Assembly: GCF_000003815.2 (NCBI RefSeq)
Contig: NC_049990.1
Location: forward strand, 14,282,533 to 14,346,532
DNA: 64,000 bases
Source of the DNA: Branchiostoma floridae
Taxonomy: Eukaryota; Chordata; Leptocardii; Amphioxiformes; Branchiostomatidae
Reading direction: 5' to 3'
In this document: one piece after another, positions 1 through 8,280 of the stretch
Layout of the letters: each line of letters begins with the position of its first letter
Position numbering within the stretch: the first letter of the stretch is position 1
The notes under the pieces: generated by a model
Told to the model about the DNA's origin: nothing
What the model saw: only the letters and a program-made list of their open reading frames with translations
Databases searched by the model: none
Program-made: the position numbers and the translations under genes

Positions 1-1
1 T

Positions 2-1091
2 GATAAGCTCATGTTTCATTTGTGTAAAACTTGTGCGCAAACGCAGCAGCAAACACCATGTAAACACACTGATGAAGAACGCTCAATTGTTGGTACATGG
101 GTAACATTTGAGTTAGAGAAGGCCAGGCAGAAGGGGTATCAGATCTCTGAGATCTATGAGGTACATCATTTTAAGAACACATCCGTTGAGCTATTCAGAG
201 CAGTACGTAGATAAGTTCCTGAAGGTAAAACAGGAAAAAAGTGGATGGCCTGAGTGGGTTCTCAATGCCCCAGCTGCAGATAGAGAAGAGAAAGAGAAAG
301 AGTACATTCGATTGTATGAGGAGAACGAGGGGGTTAAGCTGGATAGAGAGAACATTGAAGTCAACAAAGGTCAGAGATCAGTCGCAAAGTTTTGCCTAAA
401 TTCTTTCTGGGGAAAGTTCGGCATGCGGCACAACTTCCCTAAGACAGAGTACGTAACTTCACCTGCTAGACTGTTTCAGCTTATCCGTGCTACAGATATT
501 GATATTGAAGGGCTAGATTTTCCGACAGAAGAAATCGCTGAAGTCCATTATGTTAAGACAAGTAACTTCGTTGCCTCACCACCAAACACAAACATCTACA
601 TCGCAGCTTTCACCACGGCTCATGCCCGTCTGAAACTGTATGACACATTAGACAGGCTAGGAGACGCCGTATTGTATTATGATACAGACTCAATCGTCTA
701 TCGCTGTAACGGTGAGAATAAGGTACAGACCGGTGACTACCTAGGGAACTATACAAATGAAATTAGCGAGGAAAACGGTGGACATATCGTGGAATGGGTT
801 AGCGGCGGGCCCAAGAACTACTCGTACAAAATGGCCGATGGCACAACTGTGAGTAAAGTAAGGGGCTTCACATTGAACCACCAAAACAAGAAACTGATCA
901 ACTTTGACGTCATGAAAGACATGGTGAAGGGGGATTGGCAGAAGACCGTTGATGTAGTCACTAAGAATAAGATCACAAGAGACAAGAAGACTAAGACAGT
1001 TGTTAACAGAAGGGAAGTGAAGAGATACAGATTAGTGTACAACAAGCGTGTGATTCAAGATAATCTTACAACTTTGCCTTACGGCTACTAG
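2..1091 (+). CDS. Protein-primed family B DNA polymerase, C-terminal part, frameshifted
   Basis: This is the C-terminal polymerase region of a Polinton-type, protein-primed family B DNA polymerase, which would copy the linear element. Motif B (K-x3-NS-x-WG) lies at about 385 to 415 and motif C (YYDTDS) at about 675 to 692; the C-terminus ends normally at 1091. The 5' part and exonuclease domain are upstream of the window. The reading frame is broken: one frame is coding from base 2 to about 195 and the downstream frame, offset by one base, is coding from about 190 to the end. The join falls near 185 to 200, where the sense of the two frames abuts (SVELF in one, SEQYVDKF in the other). This could be a true inactivating indel or an assembly error. 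Confidence 0.88.
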
Positions 1092-1099
1092 ACAAACAT

Positions 1100-1390
1100 G
1101 GTTGCAAAGTGTGTATCGAAGACAGCTGGTGATTGTTTGTATACAACGTTTTTTTCAAAAAGTGCGTGATACTATGTACCTGGAAGGGATTATGTACTTG
1201 TATCGGAAGACAACTTTTGTATATACCATTGTGTGTAAATACAATGTTTTTCACAGTTTGAAGAGTGCGATAATGTGACTGTACTTGAAAAAGGATTGTA
1301 TACTTGTATCGAAGACAACTTTGTTTGTATACATCAGTTGTGTAAATACAATGTGTTTATCTTTACCCGTGATTACGGTGTTGGTGTAAA
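1100..1390. repeat. Non-coding spacer with three imperfect repeats
   Basis: The spacer between polymerase and ATPase has no open frame of interest. A unit beginning TGTATCGAAGACA and running through TGTATACA to TGTAAATACAATG recurs imperfectly from about 1112, 1199 and 1304. The repeat may be regulatory for the downstream ATPase, but nothing in the sequence proves it. Confidence 0.5.
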
Positions 1391-1447
1391 TAAACAAATG
1401 TTGATGATGGTTGTGTAGTACTCGTGTTTGTTTTTCTTGTTGTGGTG

Positions 1448-1454
1448 TATATAG
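1448..1454 (+). promoter_or_regulatory. Candidate TATA box for packaging ATPase
   Basis: TATATAG lies 71 nt upstream of the ATPase ATG at 1525, with a (GT)n tract between them. Other Polinton genes in this window also have TATA-type boxes upstream. Confidence 0.4.
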
Positions 1455-1466
1455 ATAAAATTTGGA

Positions 1467-1468
<2 letters not shown>

Positions 1469-1515
<47 letters not shown>
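1469..1515 (+). repeat. (GT)n microsatellite
   Basis: A perfect GT run of 47 bases directly before the ATPase start. It is read as Val-Cys repeats in the longer open frame, which begins with TTG, so I exclude it from the protein. Confidence 0.95.
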
Positions 1516-1516
<1 letters not shown>

Positions 1517-1524
1517 TTGGACGG

Positions 1525-2250
1525 ATGAATTTATTATGTCACTCCTCAATAAAAGAACTGTACCCAAACATACCATATCATTCGGTATCAAGCATGGATG
1601 TGAGACTACGTCACCCATTGAGAGCAATAATAGCAGGCCAAGCTGGTAGTGGGAAGACAACATTCACTCAGAAATTATTAACGAGTGGTGATGAGTGGAT
1701 AAATCCAAAACAGTTTGACAATATTATATGGTGTTTTGCCGAATATCAACATAATCTTCACCGCGAACTGACCAGTAAATTAGGCGACAAAATACAATTC
1801 ATAGAGGGTATACCTAGTTCATGGGACAACTTAGTTAAACCTAACTGCCAGAATATTTTGATTCTAGATGATTTAATGTGGGAAGCCACGAATTCGAAAG
1901 ATTCTGGACAAAAGGTAGCCAAACTGTTCACAAGGGCCAGTCGACACCGTGGATTGTCGGTAGTTTTTCTCGCTCAGAATTTGTACCATCCAGGCATGAG
2001 AACGCTAACGCTAAACGCCACATACTTGGTACTGTTTAAATCCCCTCGAGATCGCGGAACGATTGCTAATCTGGCACGACAAATGTATCCAGGTCATGCT
2101 CAGTTTCTACAAGAAAGTTACGATGACGCCGTGTCAAACGTAAAATATGGGCATTTACTGTTAGATTTACACCCTGAAACGCCCGAAGCATTGAGAGTGC
2201 GCTCAAACATGTTTACTCACCGTCCTTGTGTGTACGTACGTAAACAATAA
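1525..2250 (+). CDS. A32-like genome packaging ATPase
   Basis: This is the FtsK/HerA-superfamily ATPase that pumps DNA into capsids in Polintons and related double-jelly-roll viruses. The 241-aa protein has Walker A (GQAGSGKTT, about residues 38 to 46), Walker B (ILILDD, 111 to 116), and a downstream SRHRG...FLAQNL segment typical of the sensor and arginine region. The start at 1525 is the first ATG after the (GT)n tract; the open frame extends upstream only through the dinucleotide repeat and a TTG codon. The stop codon overlaps an AATAAA poly(A) signal. The frame is intact. It is the first of three plus-strand genes downstream of the polymerase. Confidence 0.92.
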   Translation: MNLLCHSSIKELYPNIPYHSVSSMDVRLRHPLRAIIAGQAGSGKTTFTQKLLTSGDEWINPKQFDNIIWCFAEYQHNLHRELTSKLGDKIQFIEGIPSSWDNLVKPNCQNILILDDLMWEATNSKDSGQKVAKLFTRASRHRGLSVVFLAQNLYHPGMRTLTLNATYLVLFKSPRDRGTIANLARQMYPGHAQFLQESYDDAVSNVKYGHLLLDLHPETPEALRVRSNMFTHRPCVYVRKQ

Positions 2251-2251
2251 A
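2246..2251 (+). terminator. Poly(A) signal AATAAA overlapping ATPase stop
   Basis: AATAAA spans the TAA stop at 2248 to 2250, so the ATPase message would have an extremely short 3' UTR. Confidence 0.5.
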
Positions 2252-2291
2252 ACCTCGATGTAGTCAAATCAACTCTTCATTCCATCTCGAG

Positions 2292-2624
2292 ATGGGGAAG
2301 CGAGTGCACGATCATCTTGACTGTCTCAAGGTGCTAAACAAGGCAAATCCTAAATTGCGCAAGGCCATAGTAGCAGCCTCGTCAACGGATTTGATTCGTT
2401 GTATCTGTGACTGCGCGCATAACGTTTTATCGGGTAATATTCACGTCACACCGGCTCAAAAAAAGTCTTTGGCACGGCACAAAAAGACACTGCGTCAGTT
2501 AGTAGATAAAAAGATTTCACTGTCCCAGAAGAGAAAGACCCTCTCACAGAAAGGAGGGTTTCTGTCACTTCTCCTTTCGCCAATAATCTCAGCTTTGTCG
2601 TCCTTGTTTGGTGTAAAAAAGTAA
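2292..2624 (+). CDS. Small conserved Polinton protein (110 aa)
   Basis: A short basic protein starting MGKRVHDHLD and rich in Lys/Arg through its middle (about residues 55 to 90). It ends with a Gly-Gly followed by a hydrophobic or amphipathic stretch (GGFLSLLLSPIISALSSLFG, about 88 to 107). I recognise this layout as a recurrent small protein of animal Polintons, next to the ATPase or capsid genes, with no established biochemical role. The C-terminal segment could bind membranes or the capsid interior; that is inference. It begins 41 nt after the ATPase stop and ends 13 nt before the next gene. The frame is intact. Confidence 0.75.
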   Translation: MGKRVHDHLDCLKVLNKANPKLRKAIVAASSTDLIRCICDCAHNVLSGNIHVTPAQKKSLARHKKTLRQLVDKKISLSQKRKTLSQKGGFLSLLLSPIISALSSLFGVKK

Positions 2625-2637
2625 AGACAAAACAGAA

Positions 2638-3426
2638 ATGGAGCATGCGAAGAAAATGGTTTTAGTCCCGCAAGAGATTCTATCGACGATAGAAGCTAAA
2701 CAGGAAGAACAGATTTCACCTCTGGTAAAAACAGCCGTGACGATAGATTCAGAGATGAAGTCAATTATGGATAGGGACATTCCAGATGATGAAAAGGCGA
2801 TATTGTATGAACAGCAACTGCGACGCTACCTGAACTATCGTGATAAGAGAAGAGTAGAGCCGATCGCTGTGCAAGTGGTGACACCATCAACAGCTAACAA
2901 CGCTACTGAAGCATCGACTAGAGACATTAACAACACATCATTAAATGCAGAAGCTGTAGCACAACCCTCCATGGCTGAAGAATCTATTGTAGAATCTTTC
3001 CCAAAGAACATGCAGTCGCGTGCTAAGCAACTGCTGAGTGTGATCAGAAATCGCGGCGGAGACATCATGACGTGGAATGACAGAGGGGAGCTTGTGTACA
3101 TGGGACAACCTGTTCCGACTTCCAACATAGCAGACCTTTTGCGGGATTCTCTACAACGGAGACGCGGGTTTAATCCTACCGGTTGGAAAATGTTTTCAAG
3201 GGGGCTGGCAGAAATCAATGCTCCTACAAATGCCGTTAGACACCCTACACGTCTACAGATCATACAAAACCACAAAGAGCGATTATCCAAGGGAGAAGCT
3301 ATGTCAAGCGACTACGAAGTCCCTTCGCCTAAACCTGTCAGAGCCGCGGGAAAGCTTCGTGAAGTAAAGAAGCAAAAGAGCGTCGGAAAAACCAGAAAAG
3401 CTTTCGTCGAAAGTTCATGGAAATGA
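2638..3426 (+). CDS. Conserved Polinton protein of unknown function (262 aa)
   Basis: An intact frame beginning MEHAKKMVLVPQE. The N-terminal third is charged and probably helical (about residues 15 to 75), the middle is low-complexity Ala/Thr/Ser (80 to 115), and a folded-looking segment follows (about 120 to 205: NMQSRAKQLLSVI, MTWNDRGELVYMGQPV, SNIADLLRDSLQRRR). The C-terminus is strongly basic. This architecture recurs as an uncharacterised protein in animal Polintons; I cannot assign a function. It starts 13 nt after the preceding stop, and an AATAAA lies 4 nt after its own stop. It is the last plus-strand gene before the convergent minus-strand cluster. Confidence 0.75.
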   Translation: MEHAKKMVLVPQEILSTIEAKQEEQISPLVKTAVTIDSEMKSIMDRDIPDDEKAILYEQQLRRYLNYRDKRRVEPIAVQVVTPSTANNATEASTRDINNTSLNAEAVAQPSMAEESIVESFPKNMQSRAKQLLSVIRNRGGDIMTWNDRGELVYMGQPVPTSNIADLLRDSLQRRRGFNPTGWKMFSRGLAEINAPTNAVRHPTRLQIIQNHKERLSKGEAMSSDYEVPSPKPVRAAGKLREVKKQKSVGKTRKAFVESSWK

Positions 3427-3429
3427 ATC

Positions 3430-3435
3430 AATAAA
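3430..3435 (+). terminator. Poly(A) signal for plus-strand Polinton genes
   Basis: AATAAA four bases after the TGA at 3424 to 3426. Confidence 0.55.
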
Positions 3436-3500
3436 GTTCTGTGATTTGAACACAGATGATGTAATGCTAAATAAGTCTGATGTTGTCTTTTTATTGTTTA

Positions 3501-3504
<4 letters not shown>

Positions 3505-3542
<38 letters not shown>
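3505..3542 (+). repeat. (TG)n microsatellite between convergent genes
   Basis: A perfect TG run of 38 bases in the spacer between the convergent plus- and minus-strand transcription units. Open frames through it on either strand (Val-Cys or Thr-His repeats) are artefacts. Confidence 0.95.
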
Positions 3543-3544
<2 letters not shown>

Positions 3545-3609
3545 AAGCAACAACAAAAAAAAAGAAAGAAAAGAGACGAAACAATAGCCTGCTCGTTTCT
3601 CACCAACGT

Positions 3610-3615
3610 TTTATT
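3610..3615 (-). terminator. Poly(A) signal for the minus-strand capsid module
   Basis: AATAAA on the minus strand, 29 nt past the protease stop. I saw no other AATAAA on the minus strand back to the penton start near 6744, so this could serve the whole cluster. Confidence 0.5.
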
Positions 3616-3643
3616 TCAATCACCATAAAATGTTCGTTCAACA

Positions 3644-4174
3644 CTAGCTACTAAACCCTAAACTTCTAACAACTTGACTAACTACGTACTTGAAATCTAG
3701 CAAAGACGTTTTTACGTTAAAATTGCGTTCAATAAAGTCGACTACAAGTGCATCGTTTAAATCATGGTCGTCACAAAACATGTTTACAATCGTTGACATT
3801 GAAACATTCCTACATCTGTGTAACAAGTAGAACAAGCAGTGTTGTCCGCACGTGGTTGAAAATAGAGATTGTACTTGACTTGAATTATAAATCCATGGTT
3901 GCACACTACTTTTTCCTAGAAATTGCTTTATACGAGCCGAGTAAAAACCAGGCTGCTGTCCGTATGAATCGAAAAACTCTCCGCGTCCACACGAATCATA
4001 ATATATCGCTACCCAGTGTTGTCCCGGTTTGTCACTTGGATCAGTATTAACGACATATGCTGCAGGGAAGGTTTTCTCTTGTCGAGGGAGTTGATCCCAA
4101 GCAAATACGCCTCTAGTGTATAGCGCAGTGACAGGGTCTGTCTGTAAGATGTCGTCCACTTGCCCCGTGTTCAT
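3644..4174 (-). CDS. Adenain-like maturation cysteine protease
   Basis: A 176-aa Polinton protease of the adenovirus endopeptidase (adenain, C5) type, which would cleave capsid and core precursors during virion maturation. Visible catalytic elements, in order, are His53 in GQHWVA, an acidic residue in FFDSYG (Asp69), and the Cys-containing TTCGQHC segment (Cys109/Cys113). Length and spacing match the family. The ATG at 4174 shares its A with the TGA of the capsid gene (TGATG), an arrangement that permits termination-reinitiation on one message. The frame is intact. Confidence 0.9.
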   Translation of the reverse strand: MNTGQVDDILQTDPVTALYTRGVFAWDQLPRQEKTFPAAYVVNTDPSDKPGQHWVAIYYDSCGRGEFFDSYGQQPGFYSARIKQFLGKSSVQPWIYNSSQVQSLFSTTCGQHCLFYLLHRCRNVSMSTIVNMFCDDHDLNDALVVDFIERNFNVKTSLLDFKYVVSQVVRSLGFSS

Positions 4175-5511
4175 CAGTTTGTGTAGTCAAACTGCACGAT
4201 TCTCTTATTGTTGATTTCCAGCAAGTTTTCGAATTCGGCCCAGACGAGAGCCACTACAGTCTCCGGCAGAGCTTCTGCAAAATGCAACTCAAGTCTAACG
4301 TTTCCATGTTTCACGACGTTAAAGTGCCCCTGACCGGACCCACAGAGATCCGGTGTTAAATCATAGCACCAAAACGCGTAGCCGCGGTCGAAATCCTCCC
4401 TCCCAATCTGATTCCCGCTGTCTGCTCCTTGTTTCTCTGTAGGCCCGAACAGTGTGTAATACGATTTGATGAAATCTCTCTGTGGGAACGATGGCGTCAG
4501 GGCTTTGTGTGGGACTGTCTCTCCGTCGATGTTTAATCCAATATAATTAAGATTAAAGTGTTGAAAGTTGAACGGGTTCCTCGTATATGAACCCTGAAAG
4601 GCTGTGTTTTCAACAAGCGTTACCACTACACGGCGTGGTATCTGCCCCAAGAACACATTGTCCGTGCTGGCAGTGAGATGTCCCCTGGGGAGTGTGATTG
4701 CTTTTACTTCTACACGGCGGAGCGGGTACTTTGCTGTCTCTCGGGCCAGCTGGTTTTCGATGGACAGACGGTATGATGAAGACAACTTCACTTTTCGAAC
4801 AAAAAGCGCTGCTTCCATGATCACCACTTTGTAGTCAGGATTTGCGTCCGCCGACATCAGACAGAACTGGTTTTTGCTGCGTTGTAGTTTGATTTTCAAA
4901 TCCACATTATTGATGAGGTACCTTTCTTGGAAGAAAGCATCAACATGTAAAGGTGAAATCATGTCCACCACATTACTATCCTGTGTGAATTGGGTGCGTT
5001 TCTTCAGTCCGAGGTTGACAGCAGCTCCTTCAGCCTCGGGGTTTGGATCGTTGACATCCATTGCTCCTGGCGTATCTCTATAGAAAAGTGCTGTTGTCAG
5101 CTGAGTGTCTTTGGCCTCCTGCCCAAAGTTGAGTAGTGTTTCTATCATCGCTCTGTACGGGTAGGTGTTCGAAGACGGAGTGACCAATTTGTTATTGAGG
5201 CTAACGTCAATTTGTTGAAACAAGGAGTGCATGAACAAGTTGACAGGTCCGACTTTTACTCCTTCTGGTAGGTCGGCCCCATTCCCCCTGACAACCTTGG
5301 CTCTCACATATAATTGCGTCTGCGACAAGTCGACGTACTCCTCTCCAGAGCTAGGTATGTCAAACTCGACCGGGCTAGACTCGGCCAAGTTAGCGACGGG
5401 TCTGTATTCAATCCATCTTCCGTCTTGAATTGTTGTTTGCGTCGGTGGGATCTGAAAAAGATCCAATTCCGACTTCGTGCAGCCATCAGATAAAGGATGA
5501 AGGTGTGCCAT
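4174..5511 (-). CDS. Major capsid protein (double jelly-roll type)
   Basis: A 445-aa protein with the characteristic Polinton capsid N-terminus (CTKSELDLFQIPPTQTTI, then a D/E-G-R-W-x-E-Y segment) and long beta-rich sequence throughout. In the literature this protein (originally PY) is predicted to be the double jelly-roll major capsid protein, trimeric in the shell. The start at 5511 is the first ATG in frame; the frame extends upstream to 5562 only through a GTG codon and would overlap the previous gene. It lies 10 nt after that gene's stop and overlaps the protease start by one base. The frame is intact. Confidence 0.88.
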   Translation of the reverse strand: MAHLHPLSDGCTKSELDLFQIPPTQTTIQDGRWIEYRPVANLAESSPVEFDIPSSGEEYVDLSQTQLYVRAKVVRGNGADLPEGVKVGPVNLFMHSLFQQIDVSLNNKLVTPSSNTYPYRAMIETLLNFGQEAKDTQLTTALFYRDTPGAMDVNDPNPEAEGAAVNLGLKKRTQFTQDSNVVDMISPLHVDAFFQERYLINNVDLKIKLQRSKNQFCLMSADANPDYKVVIMEAALFVRKVKLSSSYRLSIENQLARETAKYPLRRVEVKAITLPRGHLTASTDNVFLGQIPRRVVVTLVENTAFQGSYTRNPFNFQHFNLNYIGLNIDGETVPHKALTPSFPQRDFIKSYYTLFGPTEKQGADSGNQIGREDFDRGYAFWCYDLTPDLCGSGQGHFNVVKHGNVRLELHFAEALPETVVALVWAEFENLLEINNKRIVQFDYTN

Positions 5512-5521
5512 GGTTGATTCC

Positions 5522-5935
5522 TCAATCAAATATGTCTTGAGAGATACGTCTGCGTTTGACACCTCGTCTCTTCGAACTGGTAATCTTTCCGCGCTTCACG
5601 GTATTTATGGGGCGTCTCATGACAGTCTTTGACCCCTTAACACCCCTCTGGGAGGTCGAGACCCGTTTCCTCGTCACGCTGGCAGGAGGTTTTTGTGTGA
5701 TCATATTGCGACCAAATTCACCTACTCTCTGTCTGGCTGCCGTTTTCACATTTTGTCCTTCTAACATATCTCGTGCAAAGTTGATCCCGCTTTTTAATGC
5801 TTGACGTCCTATAGCCTTACCACCTTGCTTTAAAAGAGGTAATGCTGTTCTGAAAAGTCCCCTAAAGATACCTCCTAACCCATACCCGCGTTGGGTGCCT
5901 CTGAAAACAGGGAGCTGACCTCCTCGCTGAACCAT
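5522..5935 (-). CDS. Small basic core-like protein (137 aa)
   Basis: An intact, highly basic protein. The N-terminal half has a Gly-rich/hydrophobic start (RGYGLGGIFRGLFRTALPLLK, about residues 16 to 36) and a likely amphipathic helix. The C-terminal half is Lys/Arg/Ser/Thr-rich with several KRG/KRR clusters (SSKRRGVKRRR near the end). A similar protein next to the capsid gene is common in animal Polintons. By analogy with adenovirus minor core and membrane-lytic precursor proteins it may bind DNA or membranes and be cut by the neighbouring protease, but I see no proven homology. It starts 16 nt after the penton stop. Confidence 0.7.
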   Translation of the reverse strand: MVQRGGQLPVFRGTQRGYGLGGIFRGLFRTALPLLKQGGKAIGRQALKSGINFARDMLEGQNVKTAARQRVGEFGRNMITQKPPASVTRKRVSTSQRGVKGSKTVMRRPINTVKRGKITSSKRRGVKRRRISQDIFD

Positions 5936-5951
5936 CCTTAAAGTAATAAGT

Positions 5952-6744
5952 TCAAGAAAAGTATGCCGATCTCCGCTGCCTAAAATGAAGTGTCACGATC
6001 ACACGTCCGACGTCAAATGGTACAGGGTCTCCTGAATCATTTCTTATATCTAGTTCTACCGTTTCGAAACGTTTCCGTGCTAGCGGCATGTAGTGCGGCG
6101 TGCGGATTGCATGATCCACAACTTCTTGGTCCTTTCCCTGAACTTTAACAATTCTCATAAGAGGAACTTTTACCGAGCCTACTAAACGGTCCTCAATGAG
6201 GTTACAATAAACGTACAACGAGTGCAGTCCTAGGTTAATGTCTGGCGGCGCCGTTGCCTTACACCAGCTAGTCACAACTTGTGTCGGATCCCTCCAGCCC
6301 AGCTGTTTAGCTAAGGAGCCCACAAGCGTGAACCGGGGCGGTAGTATGGTCGGAGGTAGCGACATTGTTACGCGTTTATCCGTCTCGTTGTAACTAAATG
6401 GTTTCAACTGTACTCCAAATTGTGGATATTGTGTAGACGCTGACTGATTCAAAGCCTGTAAGAGCTGTGTAATATCACAATAATGCCCCGGCGGTACTTT
6501 TAAGAAAGAGTTTTTTTTCCGACGCAATTTCTCCTTCCACAAACCCCTTGTACGCCAGGGAGTTTTCGCCCTCGCAGACATTATTCCACGAGTGTGGGTA
6601 CTGAATCTCAACTAGCGCCACTTCCCAGTCTCCGGTCAATTCGACATGGTGAGCAAGTCTGACTTTATAGTTGGCATGTGTGTTTTCAGGGTAAACATCC
6701 ATGGACCCGTCACTCGGTAGCGTCACGTAAAATGATGCTGACAT
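5952..6744 (-). CDS. Minor capsid (penton, single jelly-roll) protein, frameshifted
   Basis: The Polinton penton (PX-type) protein, expected to sit at capsid vertices. The ATG at 6744 opens a frame coding for the N-terminal part (SASFYVTLPSDGSMDVYPEN, then a WEVALVEIQYPHSW block) that runs out at 6475. The remainder is in a different frame ending at 5952 (PPGHYCDITQLLQAL, then PPRFTLVGSLAKQLGW). The frames are offset by one base and meet at a run of eight A on the coding strand (6511 to 6518). This could be a one-base insertion, a homopolymer error, or polymerase/ribosome slippage. It is the first gene of the packed minus-strand capsid cluster. Confidence 0.82.
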
Positions 6745-6796
6745 GATGACTGTAAAAGCTCTACTACTTCAAAACGTTGAGTCCTTTCTTTTTTAA

Positions 6797-7948
6797 TCAC
6801 ACTGCCGTCATGTCCTCTTCGCTAACCCAACTGTTAAATGATTTTGGATAGCCTTTCCACTGTACAAGATGCTGTGTTATTCCGCCGCGTTTCCGAGTCT
6901 GAATGATTTTTTCCACGAGAAAAACATCCTCCGTTTTGCTGACCTTCTGTAACTCCTGTTCATAAAACGTCCCCTGTAGTTCATCTCCATTGTAGTCTTG
7001 TACTCTGTAAACAGGTGGCTGTCGTGCGATGCGTTTTGAAACTGTAAATATTTCCGTCGACCAATTTGGAGTGTATCCCTTTTCCATTTTCAGTTTAGAT
7101 TTACTTATGCGTACTTGGTCTCCCAGTTTAAACTTAAAAGACACAGATTTGATTGTTTTCTTTGTGCCATACAGTGTGTGCCATACTAGGCGTTGATTGC
7201 TCTTGTTGACTTCCAGGGGAGACATCTTGATGCTGCGGTGGTACGAATTGTTATACGCCCAAACAAGATCATTCAAAACGTCTACGTAGCGATAAGTGTT
7301 TGACGCCGTAAAGAATTTCCACATCCTTGTCTTTAGCGTACGGTTGAAGCGTTCCACAACACTGGCTTTCGTTTCTTCGTTAAACGTTGTAAAGAATTCG
7401 ATGTCTTCATCTTTTAATAAGGTTTGAAAGTTTCGATTAAGAAATTCCTTGCCCTGATCAGTTTGCAAGCGCCATGGTTTTCTTCCATCATCCAAGATTA
7501 ATTGGAAAGCTTCCACGAGAGTGACGCCTTTCTTGTTCTTGATAGGAATGGCCCAGGCATGTTTTGAAAACACGTCAATACATGTTAAGATGTAACGGTA
7601 ACCGTCATTGTATTTTGTTAAACTAGGTAGATCGGCCAAATCCGCTTGCCATTGAAAATCAATTCCTTCTGAAATTACCCGACTTTTCCTGAACCGGCGT
7701 CTTACAGGTTTATGTAATGTGTATGTATCCTGTGAGCTCAGCCATTCCTTTACCTGACGCCTCGTTATACTGTTTTTCTTGCCTACAGTGAGGTACAGAC
7801 GCTCGACACCCCCATATCCAGCAGGATGTCTTGGGTCGTAATAGGCTCTGTGAAGAACTCCGTGCCATTTTTCGGAGTTGTTGGCGTCTGTGGTTGTTCT
7901 GCGTCTTGTCTGTCGTCCTCGTTTCTTGGTACCCTTCGAGGAAACCAT
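6797..7948 (-). CDS. Retrovirus-like integrase (rve) with C-terminal chromodomain
   Basis: The 383-aa Polinton integrase, which would insert the linear element into the host genome. The rve core shows Asp103 (QADLADL), Asp164 (QTDQGKEF) and Glu199 (VVERFNRTL), the D,D-35-E pattern. An N-terminal basic region and a helical region (about 1 to 95) precede it. The C-terminus (about residues 335 to 383) has chromodomain features (VEKIIQTRKRGG, VQWKGYP, SWVSEEDM), which may target modified chromatin. I start at 7948, the first in-frame ATG; the frame extends to 8002 only via a TTG. An unrelated out-of-frame ATG at 8067 lies between the TATA box and this start. The frame is intact. Confidence 0.92.
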   Translation of the reverse strand: MVSSKGTKKRGRQTRRRTTTDANNSEKWHGVLHRAYYDPRHPAGYGGVERLYLTVGKKNSITRRQVKEWLSSQDTYTLHKPVRRRFRKSRVISEGIDFQWQADLADLPSLTKYNDGYRYILTCIDVFSKHAWAIPIKNKKGVTLVEAFQLILDDGRKPWRLQTDQGKEFLNRNFQTLLKDEDIEFFTTFNEETKASVVERFNRTLKTRMWKFFTASNTYRYVDVLNDLVWAYNNSYHRSIKMSPLEVNKSNQRLVWHTLYGTKKTIKSVSFKFKLGDQVRISKSKLKMEKGYTPNWSTEIFTVSKRIARQPPVYRVQDYNGDELQGTFYEQELQKVSKTEDVFLVEKIIQTRKRGGITQHLVQWKGYPKSFNSWVSEEDMTAV

Positions 7949-8125
7949 CTCAAATAGCTCAGAAAGATACACACCCTTCCTCCAACACAAGCACAGGCAC
8001 AATGTATACGATTCACGATATCTCGCAGTCTACTTCCCGACAGGAGACAGCCAGGGAAACAATCCATGTCTACCTTCAGCTAGCTACTCTTATCAAATAG
8101 ATGCCGATCCCCTCTAACACCCCTA

Positions 8126-8133
8126 CTTTATAT

Positions 8134-8134
<1 letters not shown>
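8126..8134 (-). promoter_or_regulatory. TATA box upstream of integrase
   Basis: TATATAAAG on the minus strand, about 180 nt before the integrase ATG. The same 9-mer precedes the Cys/His gene at 8902 to 8910. Confidence 0.55.
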
Positions 8135-8138
<4 letters not shown>

Positions 8139-8165
<27 letters not shown>

Positions 8166-8178
8166 GCGCGCGCGCGCG
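8139..8178. repeat. (CA)n-(CG)n compound microsatellite
   Basis: A CA run to 8164 followed by a CG run at 8165 to 8178. Alternating purine-pyrimidine sequence of this kind can form Z-DNA. It sits in the spacer just upstream of the integrase TATA box. Confidence 0.95.
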
Positions 8179-8236
8179 TACTCCCATACCAGATCATGTA
8201 AACAAGAGACACAATTGTTTTTCCAAATCAGAAAGT

Positions 8237-8242
8237 TTTATT
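8237..8242 (-). terminator. Poly(A) signal for Cys/His protein gene
   Basis: AATAAA on the minus strand, 39 nt past the stop at 8281. Confidence 0.5.
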
Positions 8243-8280
8243 CAAATACAAACAGATATCGATAGGACACGTGTGTGTCG

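Noticed and set aside
1462-1524. N-terminal Val-Cys repeat extension of the ATPase
   Set aside because: It is the translated (GT)n microsatellite and starts with TTG, not ATG; the real start is the ATG at 1525.
3415-3628. Open frames with poly Thr-His or poly Val-Cys
   Set aside because: Translation of the (TG)n tract.
5512-5562. Longer start for the major capsid protein
   Set aside because: It begins with GTG and would overlap the preceding gene; ATG 5511 fits the known N-terminus of this family.
7783-8067. Minus-strand 94-aa frame upstream of the integrase
   Set aside because: Overlaps the integrase in another frame, low complexity at the end, no family sense; treated as an upstream out-of-frame ATG only.
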